Origin: Rhytidiadelphus loreus
Taxonomy: Eukaryota > Streptophyta > Bryopsida > Hypnales > Hylocomiaceae
Direction: 5' to 3'
Length of the DNA stretch: 64,000 bases
Assembly (NCBI GenBank): GCA_947034895.1
Contig: OX344763.1
Location: 28,643,025 to 28,707,024 of the forward strand
A program made the translations under genes and the position numbers. The notes beneath the pieces are model-generated. The model did no database searches. It was not told the DNA's origin and worked only from the letters and a program-made list of their open reading frames with translations. Below, piece after piece: positions 1-11,112 of the stretch. The first letter of the stretch is position 1. Every line of letters starts with the position of its first letter.

Positions 1-299
1 ACTCTATGAAGTTAACTAAAAGATCCCATGGTTGGATTTGTTAATGAATACTAGGAAGGTATACTCTATCAAGTTAACTATAGATCCTACAGTTGAATTT
101 GTTAATGAATAAACATAGATGAAGATTTTAACCTTGCATTTTTGAAGATTCGTATTTTGAGACTAGTATTTTGAAGTAGTTTTGGGCCTCTATACATGAG
201 AAAATTCTAGGGGTTAAAACAAGCATTTTAATGAAGTTTGAAGTTAAAAATCTATAACCTCATTTTTAACCCTAGACCGCCCAAGAGGACAAAAAGTGT

Positions 300-800
300 C
301 CTCACATAGTTTTAAGTTAAATTCAAAGTACTGTAACTTTTGCATCCGATGTCCAAATTCAATCAAACTTGTTGGGAAAGTTGCGCCTTTTCTTCTAGTT
401 TGTGTGTTAAAATTTTCAGATCCATCCAAGAGGTATTTCTTCTCTGGAAGCCAATCAAAGTTCACAGGCACGATTTGTTTCACCAAAGTGCACTTCATGG
501 CTGCAACTTCGGGGGCTTGTATCTCCTTCATCCAATGTTCGATTTCAATAAAATTTGTTGGGTTGTGTTTCCCTTGAATTCTAGTTATTGTGGTGAAATT
601 TTCATGTCAATCCAAGTTGTTTTGAATGTTTGGGAGCAATTCAAAATTCAAAATCCCGCCATTTATGGACTATAGTGAACTTCGGCGGCTTGTATCTTCT
701 TCATACAATGTCCATTTTCAATAAATGTTTTTGTAAAAGTTGCGCATACTAGTCTAGTTTGTGTGGATAAATTTTCATATCAATATAAAAATTTATGAAT
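300..800. repeat. Three diverged tandem copies of a ~185-bp unit
   Basis: Three similar blocks follow each other at about 310-430, 505-625 and 683-800. Each carries the series 'CTTC/GCATC..ATGTC..TTTCAAT..AAA.TTGTTGGG' followed by 'TCTAGTTTGTGTG..AAATTTTCA..TCAATCCAAG'. Both strands have short open frames here, but these only reflect the repeat. I see no gene. The unit probably belongs to a dispersed repeat family. Confidence 0.55.
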
Positions 801-1069
801 GACTGAGAAGCATTTTAGTAGAAGGAGGTTCAGCCCTAAATGTATTTTTTTGCAACTTTTCTTGCCTATTTTTGACATTTGCAAGCCATTTTGCAAACAC
901 ATTGAGTCAATTGAATGATATTTTTTTTCACCAATGTCTTCGTATCCTGGTTTTGAATCACTTTGTAGTTTAAAGTTTTTTCATTTGATTAGGTTTAGAA
1001 ATCAAATTTGGCTTCTAAATGTGTTTTTAGGAAAATTTCAGCATTATTTTTCAACACTAAAACATTATA

Positions 1070-1170
1070 ATCTTGCAATCTACACGGTCAAATGACTTCA
1101 AATTTGATCCATGACATATAAAACATGTGTTCTACATGATTGTACGGTTAAGATCTTTATTACTTAGTCA
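1070..1170 (+). repeat. Dispersed repeat motif 'CTTGCAATCtacaCGGTCAAATG'
   Basis: The phrase 'aatcttgcaatctacacggtca' is followed about 60 bases later by 'gtacggttaagatc'. Related copies lie at 31870-31960, 45295-45390 and 47290-47390, all on the plus strand. They mark a dispersed repeat family scattered through the window. No coding capacity is seen. Confidence 0.5.
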
Positions 1171-1539
1171 CATTTATATTTATAGCACTTCAAAAGCTAG
1201 GATGTTTTTTACCCAAAACGGACATGGGCGGTCTAGGGTTAAATATGGAGTGACATTGAAACTTTCTTTATACCACAATGTTGTACACTGTAGTATACTT
1301 CTATTCTAAAAAAAATTGGATTTTTTTAGCATAATTTGTATTTGATTTAAATATTTTTCATTTTTCCTTCAAAAAAAACTCATGGTAATTAGAATTTTCA
1401 CAAAATTGAAGTGGTTACTCCACTCTGGGAACGCTTTCAAGTACGTTCGAATAGAGTTCGAAATCCGATCGATCGCCAACTTGAAAGATTTATTTTCGAG
1501 AAAGAAATCCCAGGAAGTGCTTATCGATGCTTTCCCGTG

Positions 1540-1670
1540 ATGGGACATCCCATCACCGGAAGGCCAGAGCTTCCCAGTATACCAAACCCTAATTTCGCTT
1601 CAAGTCATCCCTGCAAACGAAGACGACATTTCATGACAGTGGATTGCGGGTTATGAGTTTCGCGGATTAG
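1540..1670 (+). promoter_or_regulatory. Two short upstream ORFs before the ferredoxin start
   Basis: A 38-codon ORF starts at ATG 1540 and stops at TGA 1654-1656. A 5-codon ORF starts at ATG 1653-1655 and stops at TAG 1668-1670, overlapping the end of the first. The ferredoxin ATG follows 9 bases later, at 1680. If the transcript starts upstream of 1540, both would sit in its 5' leader and could tune translation. The transcription start is not visible, so this role is inference. Confidence 0.4.
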
Positions 1671-1679
1671 GGTGTGAAA

Positions 1680-2267
1680 ATGAGAGGAGCGACTGGGTTG
1701 CGGAGCCTGGCCGTTCGATTGTTGCATTCGGGAAGGTACTGCGAGTTTCGCAGAGGGGTTGCTTCTCGTGTAGATCCGAGTTTGAACGCGTGCTCTTTGC
1801 ATTCTAGGGTTTCAAGTAATTCTAGGTTTTTGAGTTCCTCTCTTGAGTTTTTCAGACCGTCAAGGTCGTTGTCGACTTCAGCAGCTGCGAAGCCTGAGCC
1901 GAATGCGGAGAAGATCACCGTGACATTCGTGAATAAAGACGGTGAGGAGACGGAGATTAAGGTACCTGTGGGGATGTCAATGTTGGAAGCCGCGCATGAG
2001 AACGACGTCGAACTCGAAGGGGCTTGTGAGGGATCCTTGGCATGTTCCACTTGTCACGTGATCATCACCGATGAGGAGCTTTACAACAAGCTTCCTGAGC
2101 CTTCAGACGAAGAGAATGACATGTTGGACCTGGCATTTGGCTTGACTGAAACGTCCCGGCTGGGTTGCCAAGTGATTGCGAAGCCGGAGCTCGACGGATT
2201 GCGCCTTGCTCTTCCTGCTGCCACTCGCAATTTTGCTGTGGACGGTCATGTTCCCAAGCCTCACTAA
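1680..2267 (+). CDS. MFDX: Mitochondrial-type [2Fe-2S] ferredoxin (adrenodoxin-like)
   Basis: This is an electron carrier of the mitochondrial matrix. In this family it receives electrons from an adrenodoxin-type reductase and serves Fe-S cluster assembly and biotin synthesis. The ATG at 1680 gives 195 residues. Residues 1-70 are rich in Arg, Ser and Leu and poor in acids, as in a mitochondrial presequence. Residues 78-195 form the ferredoxin domain. Cluster ligands are Cys116, Cys122, Cys125 (C-x5-C-x2-C) and Cys163, and the acidic helix around [12 protein letters not shown] is the usual partner-binding surface. The C-terminus [12 protein letters not shown] is typical of the plant proteins. 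The frame is uninterrupted, with no intron in the coding part. An in-frame GTG at 1674 is not used as a start in plants. The frame is intact, so this is probably a working gene. Confidence 0.93.
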   Translation: MRGATGLRSLAVRLLHSGRYCEFRRGVASRVDPSLNACSLHSRVSSNSRFLSSSLEFFRPSRSLSTSAAAKPEPNAEKITVTFVNKDGEETEIKVPVGMSMLEAAHENDVELEGACEGSLACSTCHVIITDEELYNKLPEPSDEENDMLDLAFGLTETSRLGCQVIAKPELDGLRLALPAATRNFAVDGHVPKPH

Positions 2268-5200
2268 CGGGGAGGATTCTGCGATCTCCTGGTGCCATGA
2301 CATAAAAGAGTTGCTTCGCAGCAAGGTAGTTACATGGTTAGTGGAATCGCTTCATTTTCTTCTAATTCAGTCAATAGTGGAAGATAGAGAAATTTTCATG
2401 AGTGTGCAGCCTTCGTAGAGTCTATGGTGTTGGATCAACTTCGTTGTCATTGCAATCGAGGGTGCTTATTAGAAATAGATTAGGTGTTCTGGATTGATTC
2501 AGGTGAGGGTTGGAGCTGAATGGCACATGACCCTACTGTATTGGGATGAAGCTGGTCATATCAGGAGCCGCTGGTGGTGGATAATAAAGTTACCTGATTC
2601 TACTCTAGCTCTTGGTCTGGGTATCGCAAGCTTGAATTGCTGGTTCTTCAAAAAAATTGGATGTTTCCATTTCTTTTCTGCTTTGCACTTATTCTTGTTT
2701 AATTTGAAGTTATTTCCTTTGACACGATGTTCTCTCTCCTTTTTCAGTGATTCAAGTGTACTGTGTTTTAGTCTGGATAGCAACCGCTTCGTGGCTTAGA
2801 AAGACTGCGCTCTGCATGTTCTGTACCATCTGTTGTCAATTGTAAGAGTTACTCCAGTGTGGCAGCTTCTCAGGTAGAAGATACTAAGGTATGTGTAAGA
2901 GTGTCATTTGGGGGAGATGGAGGCACGAGAACCAAATGTTTGAAGATCAAATTTTTGTGAATCTCTTATGCAACTCCAAAATGACCAATATAATTGAGCG
3001 ATAGCAGACAATTAGGGAAACACATCCCCATTTTCTATTCAGTGAGCAGCAGCCAGAGACATTTAGGCACGGTTTGAGGTAGACATACCCATTGCCAACC
3101 CTGCACCCAATTCCGCCCTCATGTTCTGAGGGAATACATTCTACAAAACAAATGTGTATCATTGGTACATGCAAAAGGTATTCTAGCTTCAGTGGGTGGG
3201 AATGGGTATACTCTACCTTATACCAAAAGCAAGGGGGCCAAAAAATTGAGAAGTCTCCCTCTCTAAGGTAACTGCACCTTAAATTGCATGCTTTCTAAAA
3301 CTACACAAGCTAGATTCTTGCCTAAAATGTACTTCCATTATTCAGGAGAGTCTATGGTTAGTTACCCTAAATCCTATTTTCAAGCACTTTGAAAATTCAT
3401 AGTTTATTCATATGATGTCCAAAAAATGCATTCTTAAAGAATGTAGAATCCCCTTTTGGCTTTCAACAAGAACCCACCAAAAAAAAATCAATATAATAAT
3501 AGAATCCATGTTGAATTGCTTATTTGTGTGATTTAGGTGTAGTTACCTTGAGTGCCTGCATTTGTCATGGAGAAGATGTCATGTGGAGTTCATGACCTTT
3601 GGATTGATGTAAATTATTAAGAGGATAGGAAATGGAAAAAAATATTTAAAAGTAAAGACTAAAAATAAAACTCTTACTAGATGTTTTTAGTTGTGTAAAT
3701 GAAGAGTTTGTTCATTCCATATTTTAAAATATTTTAAATTAGCTTTGTTTAGCAATGATTTCCAAAATTTCAACTAGACCACAATTTGGATTTGTTGCCA
3801 TAGAGAAAAAAGTTCGTTCATCATTTGGCCTCCTTGGAAACTCATGACCTCTCATTTAATTGGACATCTCAATCAAAACCTTCAAAATTTTGCCCCCTTC
3901 ACCTTTAGATTTGGTATGAATTGAGCCTTAGCCAAGTCATTCTTGAACCTCTTGCTACTAAGTGCAGGTGTTTGATTAACTGAATTGCTATTAGAACCAA
4001 CCAAGGTCATTAGATGAAGTAAGGTTATTGCCCAAAGTCTCAAGGCTTTTTTCCATTAAAATCACTCAAAATTGTCATTTCTATTGCAAAGAGCTAAAAA
4101 CTTTGAAAATTATTATTTTTGCATATTTAATTGTAGGATCTTGCACTAGACTAGTATAAGAATGCGTGGAAGAAATTTCAAGAACTTTCACTTTGTAAAT
4201 TGCAAGATTTTTGCAGTAAAAGCAAATAAAACAAGTTTTTTTTGCACCTTGCTTAATTTGATTTCTTGACTTTGAATCTTCTTAACTTGAAAATTTAGCA
4301 CTCACTAAGCTTGAGGTTAAAATTTTTTATATAGAAGAATTGAGTTGAGAGGTGGAGAATTTTTAAGATTTTAAAACACTTGATTTTCACTCTGAAAAAA
4401 AATTGACATGTTGAAGTAAATACAAGATAGAAGGAAAAAATAATTGTAAAATGTTCTAAGACAGAATTAAAATACATTAATCTGAATGGTAATATTGTTC
4501 TAGCAAGCAAACTAAACTATGGAGACCTTATTTTTGAAAAATTGTAAAAATTGAGTTCAACAATGAATCCTGTAAGCTATTTTTCAATTGATGAAGGTGC
4601 TATGAGTGCCCACATGAGAAGAAGCTCTATAGATTTCACATTACTAATCCAAATAAAATGAATCAAAACTTTTTGTATACATAAAACAATAATCTATGAA
4701 GAAAAAAAATTAAAGAAATTAATTTCAATATATATTTATTTTTTTCTACTTGGATGCATTGCTTTGGGGTTTTGGATGGCACAACTTTTTCTCTTGGGCA
4801 CAAATTGAAAGAAAAATTATATTCTCATAAAAGTAATGCATTATTTTGTCTTCAATACAACTTCCAAAAAATCATGTCAAAAATTGAGGTCACACAAGCG
4901 TGCCTGAAATCCAAAGTGTCTCCTAAGGGGGCTTTTAGATTTTAGGTGTTAAATCAATATAAGAGAGGTGATCATGTCCCTAATATCCTTTGATTAAATT
5001 TCTTATATCCTTTATTTGTACCTTCATACCAAAGGTGATCATAAAAAAGGTTACTATCCTTGTAAGGTTTAAGAAGAATTTAAAATATAACCTATGTGAA
5101 GACAAATGTTCTCTTTACAATAAAGAATGTAAATGCCAAATTTCAACTCATGAATAAGTTGTAATTTGACTTTGATGATTGAGAGTTAATCATTTCATCC

Positions 5201-7340
5201 ATAAAGTTTTCTAAATTCTTATATTATTTTTCTAACTATGTATGATATAGATTTCAAAAGCTTTTTTTCCAAATATTTTGTAGTTTTTAGAGAATACATA
5301 TTTTTTACCTCATTAATGACAATTTTCTAGTAAATTGAAAGATTATATTCATATTAGAAATTTGGATTTCAAACTTAGAAGGAAAGAATTTTTGTGCAAA
5401 ATTGTATTATTCAATCTAAAATCAATTTTGAAAGGAATTTTGAATTATTTTTAAAAAATCAATTGAGAACATTAGATATTTGTTTGAGATTCATCACTAA
5501 ATTATTCTCCTAAGTTGCACTTCATATCACATCTTCACATTTATTTTCTTGAAATGTAGACTACTTCATGTCTTGAACTTTGAAAATATATTGTCTAGGT
5601 GGTGGAGTGGGTGGAGCAGGTGTTGGTTGCTATGCAAAGAAGGGGCTATTTAGGGATGGGATTAGGGTTGGAGAAATGAAGGCCAAGACCTACATAGGGT
5701 TGTTGGGAAGAAGTTGGTAACATGACCATCTCCCTCCTTAATTTTTTTGTCCCCATAGCCTTTGTCTCTTAAGGCACCACCCTATACATTGTAGTTGTTG
5801 TTGCCCTTCACAAGTCTTATTGCCTCCTCTGTCCTTGTCTCATTGGGTTTAGGGTTTATTTGCACTTCCTATGCATTTTTGTTTCAACCTCCCCCCTCTA
5901 GCTAGATTGTGCCTTCTCTTCACTTCCCCCCTATCTTCTAGTGATTATTTCACTCCAGTTGTGTTTTTTCTATGTTCTAGTTTAGGCTGTCTAGTGCATT
6001 TGGTTGGTGCATTCTTTAGCCTGATAGAGTAAACTTGTCAACTACTACATAGACAAAATTCAAATCCTTCTCTACAATATTCTAGAAATTTGCATGCTTT
6101 GAACTTGGCTTGATTATTAAGTGCTATGTTAAGATTCAATTCCAAAAAATAGAGTGAAAAAAAAAAATTTGTCTTGCAAATTTCATTCCAAATTGAAGGT
6201 AACAAGGCTAAAATCTTTTTAAAATAACCTTATAGCTCTTCACCGCACTGTGTAGTGGCACAAAATCTTGTGCCCATTGCGTTTCCAATTAAAGTTATCT
6301 GGATGAATGTACTTTTTGTTGCAGTGGGGACAAAGACGGAGCTATCTGACTACATAATTGTGGGTTCAAAGCGGTAGTGGTGCATGGCGGGTTTTGCGGC
6401 CTTCATTTGGCTTTCGTTTGGTTGTCTTTGTTGTTTCTGCCCTCCTTGTGTTATTTTTGAAAAGTTTGCGTCAAGTTGGTTCTCGCTTCTTGCTCAAGGA
6501 TTGGTGCAATATAGTCCTTAAGGCAATGAAACCCTTTTAGAGCTTTCTTGAAGAAATTGTGGTTTCGGAATCTTGTAGTAGTCTCCTTCGGGATTGAGTG
6601 AAGTTGTGGTTGTGGTTCATTAGATGGGATTCGAGGGGGCTAGAAGGCCGTTTTAGGCTGTTCCGAGCTCTGTTCCCTTCTCTGTTCCCCCGGGCCCCAT
6701 TGAACATGGATGCTAGATTTTTTTTTTCTTCAAAAAATAAAAAAATAAAAAAAATTTAAAGTTCTTAAAATGAAAAACAAAGTAATTTTTTTTAAAACGA
6801 CGTGGTAGTTGCTTGGCTAGGTTAGTAGGGTTCGCAAACAGCCAATTTCAGCCAATTTCAAGGGGTTCCCCATTTGGGAACTCACAACCCTTTCCAGTAG
6901 GGAAATCACATCTAATGTTGGAGATAATGTCTTTGTCGCTTTCTAACGAGTGAGGTTTTGTAATGTTTGAATAGGTTGGATGTGCAAGGAAAAATCCTCG
7001 AGTACTAAAATTATGCAGATGCAAACACGCACTAAGCAGATTTGGAGTCAATAATTTTATAGCTATGTATTATGTGTTTTGTTGACCTTATTTGATGCGT
7101 TTGCATTTGCATTCAATTTTTTTTATTTAGGTTTCATCCATAGATTAGGGGTCCGGCTATCACATTCTTCGAGTATTGGCGTACTACGAGGTTTTCCTCC
7201 GTTGATTAGCATGGCTATTGTCGCGTGACTGAAACTGAAACTATGTGATAAATGGTGTCTTCACTTCAGTCTGTAGGGTGCCGATTGTTTCACTTTGTTC
7301 CTATTAATCCTTCTCCTCTTACTTGTGTGAAAGCCAACAA
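2268..7340. other. Gene-poor AT-rich stretch
   Basis: Directly after the ferredoxin stop comes its likely 3'UTR. A donor-like AAG/GTAGTT near 2330 and an acceptor-like TTTTTCAG near 2748 could bound a 3'UTR intron, but this is unproven. From 2.9 to 7.3 kb I find only short open frames without protein character, and A/T homopolymers. A more GC-rich patch lies at 6600-6700, followed by an A/T block at 6720-6800. No RNA gene or mobile-element border was recognised. Confidence 0.5.
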
Positions 7341-7351
7341 TCTACTCACTC

Positions 7352-9277
7352 ATGAATCTATCAAATAATTCTATATCAAATAAAGTATGCTATGCAAACA
7401 ATTGTGTTCAACCTTTTCCAAGAGAGAAGATTAGAGCTTTTTGTAAACATATGTACTACAAGACGACATTTGAATTTTGCTACCACATGAAGTTGGATGT
7501 GCATCAACAAGTCCACCATGATGTTCAAGGCAAGAGGGTGATCACTCTTGAAGGGATTGATGTTTTCTTGGTGGCATGGTGGCATATTGTAGGTGTCTCA
7601 AAATCTACGTTCGATCGTTTTCAAGAATATGTTGTTAGAAGTGATCGAGCTCAAGTGCATAGAAATTTTGGGACGCAAAAGGCTCGAAAGCATATATTGC
7701 AAAGTTGAAGTGCATACTTGATAAGTCGTCTAACCATATGCCACATTGTACTTATACTCTTCATTTAGGAGAGAAAGTGGTATTGAAGGTTTTGCCGGCT
7801 ACCTTCAGATAGAAAGAGACACTCCCCGAAGTGACTGCAACAAATGTTGTGTTGGGATTAAAAGAAGTCTTCACTTTGAATATTAGCAAAATTAGAAAAT
7901 TGAACTTCCCTAAGTATTGTGTGAAGAAGCCCAAAGATAATTTTGTTCATTGTGCTGACTGTGATAGATTTTATGCACAAAGACGGGTCGCTCTGATTGG
8001 ATTGCAACAGAAATGGGACCATCTACTAAAGAAACATAATGCATGCATTTGAGCTCATTGAGATCTTTACTATGCTAACCAATATAGGTCAATTGTCTAC
8101 CCTCACAAATGCTTGACGATCATGCATGACAATGGATTATGCAAAAACAACATCTCTTGTATTCTCCCACAAGAGTAATTAAGCAAGTTGATGGACTCAC
8201 AAAGTTGTTGGTATTAGTGACCGGAGTGATTGCACATGGACACAATGACATGCGTTATGTGCATTATGGTCTTGATATCTTCTTGCATGACTTGAACTAC
8301 ATGGTGGGATCATTAGCAAAGCTCCTTCTAGATCCTAAACTCCCCCCAAAGTATTCTTCTTAAAAGTTGTTTCTTGGGTCGTCCTCTGCTCTTCTATTTG
8401 AAGCAGTTTTGAAAGGAGTTGAAATGTGTACGTCATCACTTCGATCATTGCCCAAAGTTCCTATTGCAGAAACTCCTTTTCCTCCAATTTTCAATGTTCA
8501 AATGGACAATGCTATAGGAGACAACAAAAATTGGTACGTATTTGTGTTTTGGTCCCTCTTGGTTGCAAAGAAGATATTCCGGAGGTTTATGTGAGTTTCA
8601 TGTTGGTTGGTCACATGCACAACGACATCGATGCTCAATTTGGCAAATGGAGTATGCAATTGAAGAAGGAAACCTTTCCTACCATCCCTGCCCTCATGAA
8701 GTCCTTCATGGACGTGGATTCTATGCCTACAATTCCTCACTTGATTGAGGAAGTACCAGATTTTAAAGCCTTCATAGAAGGCTCAATTTTGAAAGGAAAG
8801 GAAACACTTGTTGGCTATACAAAGGTGCAACAATTTAAGTTCTATCTAAACTTAGCATGTGTTATGATTATGAAGTACAAGAGATATTGCACAGGTAGTG
8901 ATTGGCTCCTTGAAGAAGGGGGGATCAAATTGTGGCAAGAAGATTCAGAAAGACAGAGCCTATGGCCTCATGGGGAGCCCTTGCTTGTTGTCCACCTTCC
9001 AATGTGAGGCGTGGATGACATTTCTAAAGGGATATCCGGGTTCATCAAATATTGGGAGGCATCATGCAACGAAGATGGAAGTGGGGAGTAAATGAGACAG
9101 TTTGAGCTTTTGGTGTTCTATTAGCGGGTGGTGAAAGTATACTTGGTGGAACCAATAGTACCATTTGAGGTGTTGAAGGATGACTTTTGGCCTTCTATAA
9201 GAGTTGAAACGATGGGTAGATGCAAGAAACACCGAACAATTTAGGGAGCGTTCTACCAAAACTGTGATTTTTTGCAC
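7352..9277 (+). pseudogene. DUF7869-type transposon protein, old degraded copy
   Basis: This is the same protein family as the copy at 59560-62412. Shared blocks in order are PFPR..I near the start, the D-x-H-x-Q-x-H-H-D block, SNHMPHCTYTL, the Cys pair CADCDRF, IAHGHNDMRYVHYGLDIF, the acidic block QMDNAIGDNKN, VGHMHNDIDAQFGKW and PTIPHLIEEVPDFKAFIEG. The spaced Asp/His residues resemble an RNase-H-like nuclease core, so a transposase role is likely but inferred. Damage is heavy: a frameshift near 7705, TAG 7810-7812 where the sister copy has Trp, and further frame changes between 8050 and 8600. Similarity fades after about 9277. It is not functional. Confidence 0.75.
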
Positions 9278-11112
9278 TCAGTACTATGAGTACTACAATA
9301 CTACGAAACGGAGCAATCTCAACGTTTGATATGAAAAATCAACGCCAATAGTACTTTTGAGTACTTAATAATACTGAAATAGTACTATTTGAAAAAAATG
9401 ACAGTTTGTCACAAAAAGTAGATAAAATTAAGTATAAATTAATAATAATTAGAAAATCATGAATAAAAAAAAACTAAAAATTGTCCATTTGTAAAGACTT
9501 GATAGTGATTACATTTCACCAAAAACTAGAAGTTGAAACCATCATGAATGTTTGGAGAGCTATACGCAAGGGACCCCTATTTGCATGCATGTTGAAGACA
9601 AAGAATTGTGTTTTTCTGAATGCCCTTTGGTGGGCACATGCTCATCTAGTATGGAAATAGCCTACAATAAATTCAAGTGAATATCATAATTTTTGGATGC
9701 TTCACAGTACTAAAAAACCCTAGATTGGGGGAATGCTGGTATGCGAGCGTGGAGCGGGGATTTGTGAGCGGTGAGCGGGAATATGGGGAATTTATTGAAG
9801 AATTTGGAAAAAAAGTATGAAGAAACTGACGTAAATTTAAGACAAAATGGATAAATTTATGGTCAAAGTTCATGAAAGTTTTAGGAAATAATGGATGAAA
9901 GATTAGTAAAAAATTTTGAGGACAATTATGAGACAATGGATGGAAGTACTTCAATGAAATGGATCGAAATGGATGAACAAAATGGATGAAAAAGTGGATG
10001 ATAAAAGTAGATGATAAAAAACGGTTTTGAATATCATATTTAATAAACTGTAGAATGCTAAAGAAGAGAAAACGTATGCAGTGAAAAGTAGAGAAACGGC
10101 GCATACCGGCTAGAAATGGGCACCATATTTGGGTATAGGCCCTTCTCATGAATCCAAGATAGACAATTGTCCATTGAACAAACAATTGAAAATGTGGTTA
10201 AGGTTCCAATGAAGCCAATTTTGGGATTATGTTCATGAAATATTAACACAAGGTCTAGATATATACCCCTTTATTGGGAATTTCATCAATTTTGTGAACG
10301 GTTTAAGCAATCAAAAGTTATGTTGCCCTGAACTTTTCTACCAGCTTAGGCACCTTTAGTCTGGTTTTACAAAACTCCTCTTTTACTTTTGAAATTTGTG
10401 AACTGTTTGTAACTTACATCATGCTAAGCCCAAATGGTAAAACAAGCATGTGTAGTCTACCAACTTCATTCTAAGAAGAGTTTTAGGCTGTTGACCTTGT
10501 CGAGTAAGGTCTGAAAATAAGATTTTTCCCCTTGAAAGTTCACCTAATGACGGGGCATTGGAGGAATGATCATTGCCCCTCAACGCATTTGGCAGTGAAT
10601 GACAAATACTTGAAGTGCTCTTTTTTTAAAACAAAGATATAAATAATCTAGTACAAAAAGTAACTAAAAGATTTTGTAGACAAGTGCGTTCAGCGGTCAA
10701 AGAGGATAAAAGTTGATTTTATTCATAAGCAAGAAACACTAACAACGAATGAGCACTCGTTGGTTTTACAAAGAACCCACTTCGGAAAAGGACATGGAGT
10801 TCCACTGAAGCATAATCAGTGCAGCGTCTGCAAAAGACTAAGTTAAAAGACCAACTAGACTCAACGATTGTAGAAGTCCAGGTCCTAGCACTTACCAAAA
10901 ACACTATGTAGATGAAAAACCCTACGGCAAGGAAGGTGATGATATTGAAGACTCATTCAGTGTCTATGAGCGCACTGACTTCTTGTCAATCACCATGCAT
11001 TGCCTTCGCCCCATTGTGTAAACCCCCACTAACACCGTTGAACTAAAAAATTGTGTGCTTGCCTAATCATTATGTTTAGACGCAATTTGGAGGTCCTATT
11101 TTTTCATCCACT
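9278..11112. repeat. Repeat-rich gap with TTCATCC-type and 'caattgtccattgaa' repeats
   Basis: AGTACT-rich short palindromes occur at 9280-9400. From about 9730 to 10060 the plus strand carries degenerate 'ggatgaaaaagtggatga' units, the reverse complement of the larger array at 36.0-36.9 kb. At 10150-10450 lies a copy of the dispersed repeat with 'gacaattgtccattgaacaaacaattgaaa'. No gene is seen. The 170-residue open frame on the minus strand here is a product of the repeat. Confidence 0.5.

Noticed and set aside
9673..10185. 170-residue minus-strand frame
   Set aside because: It is translated TTCATCC-type repeat, with no protein-like composition.
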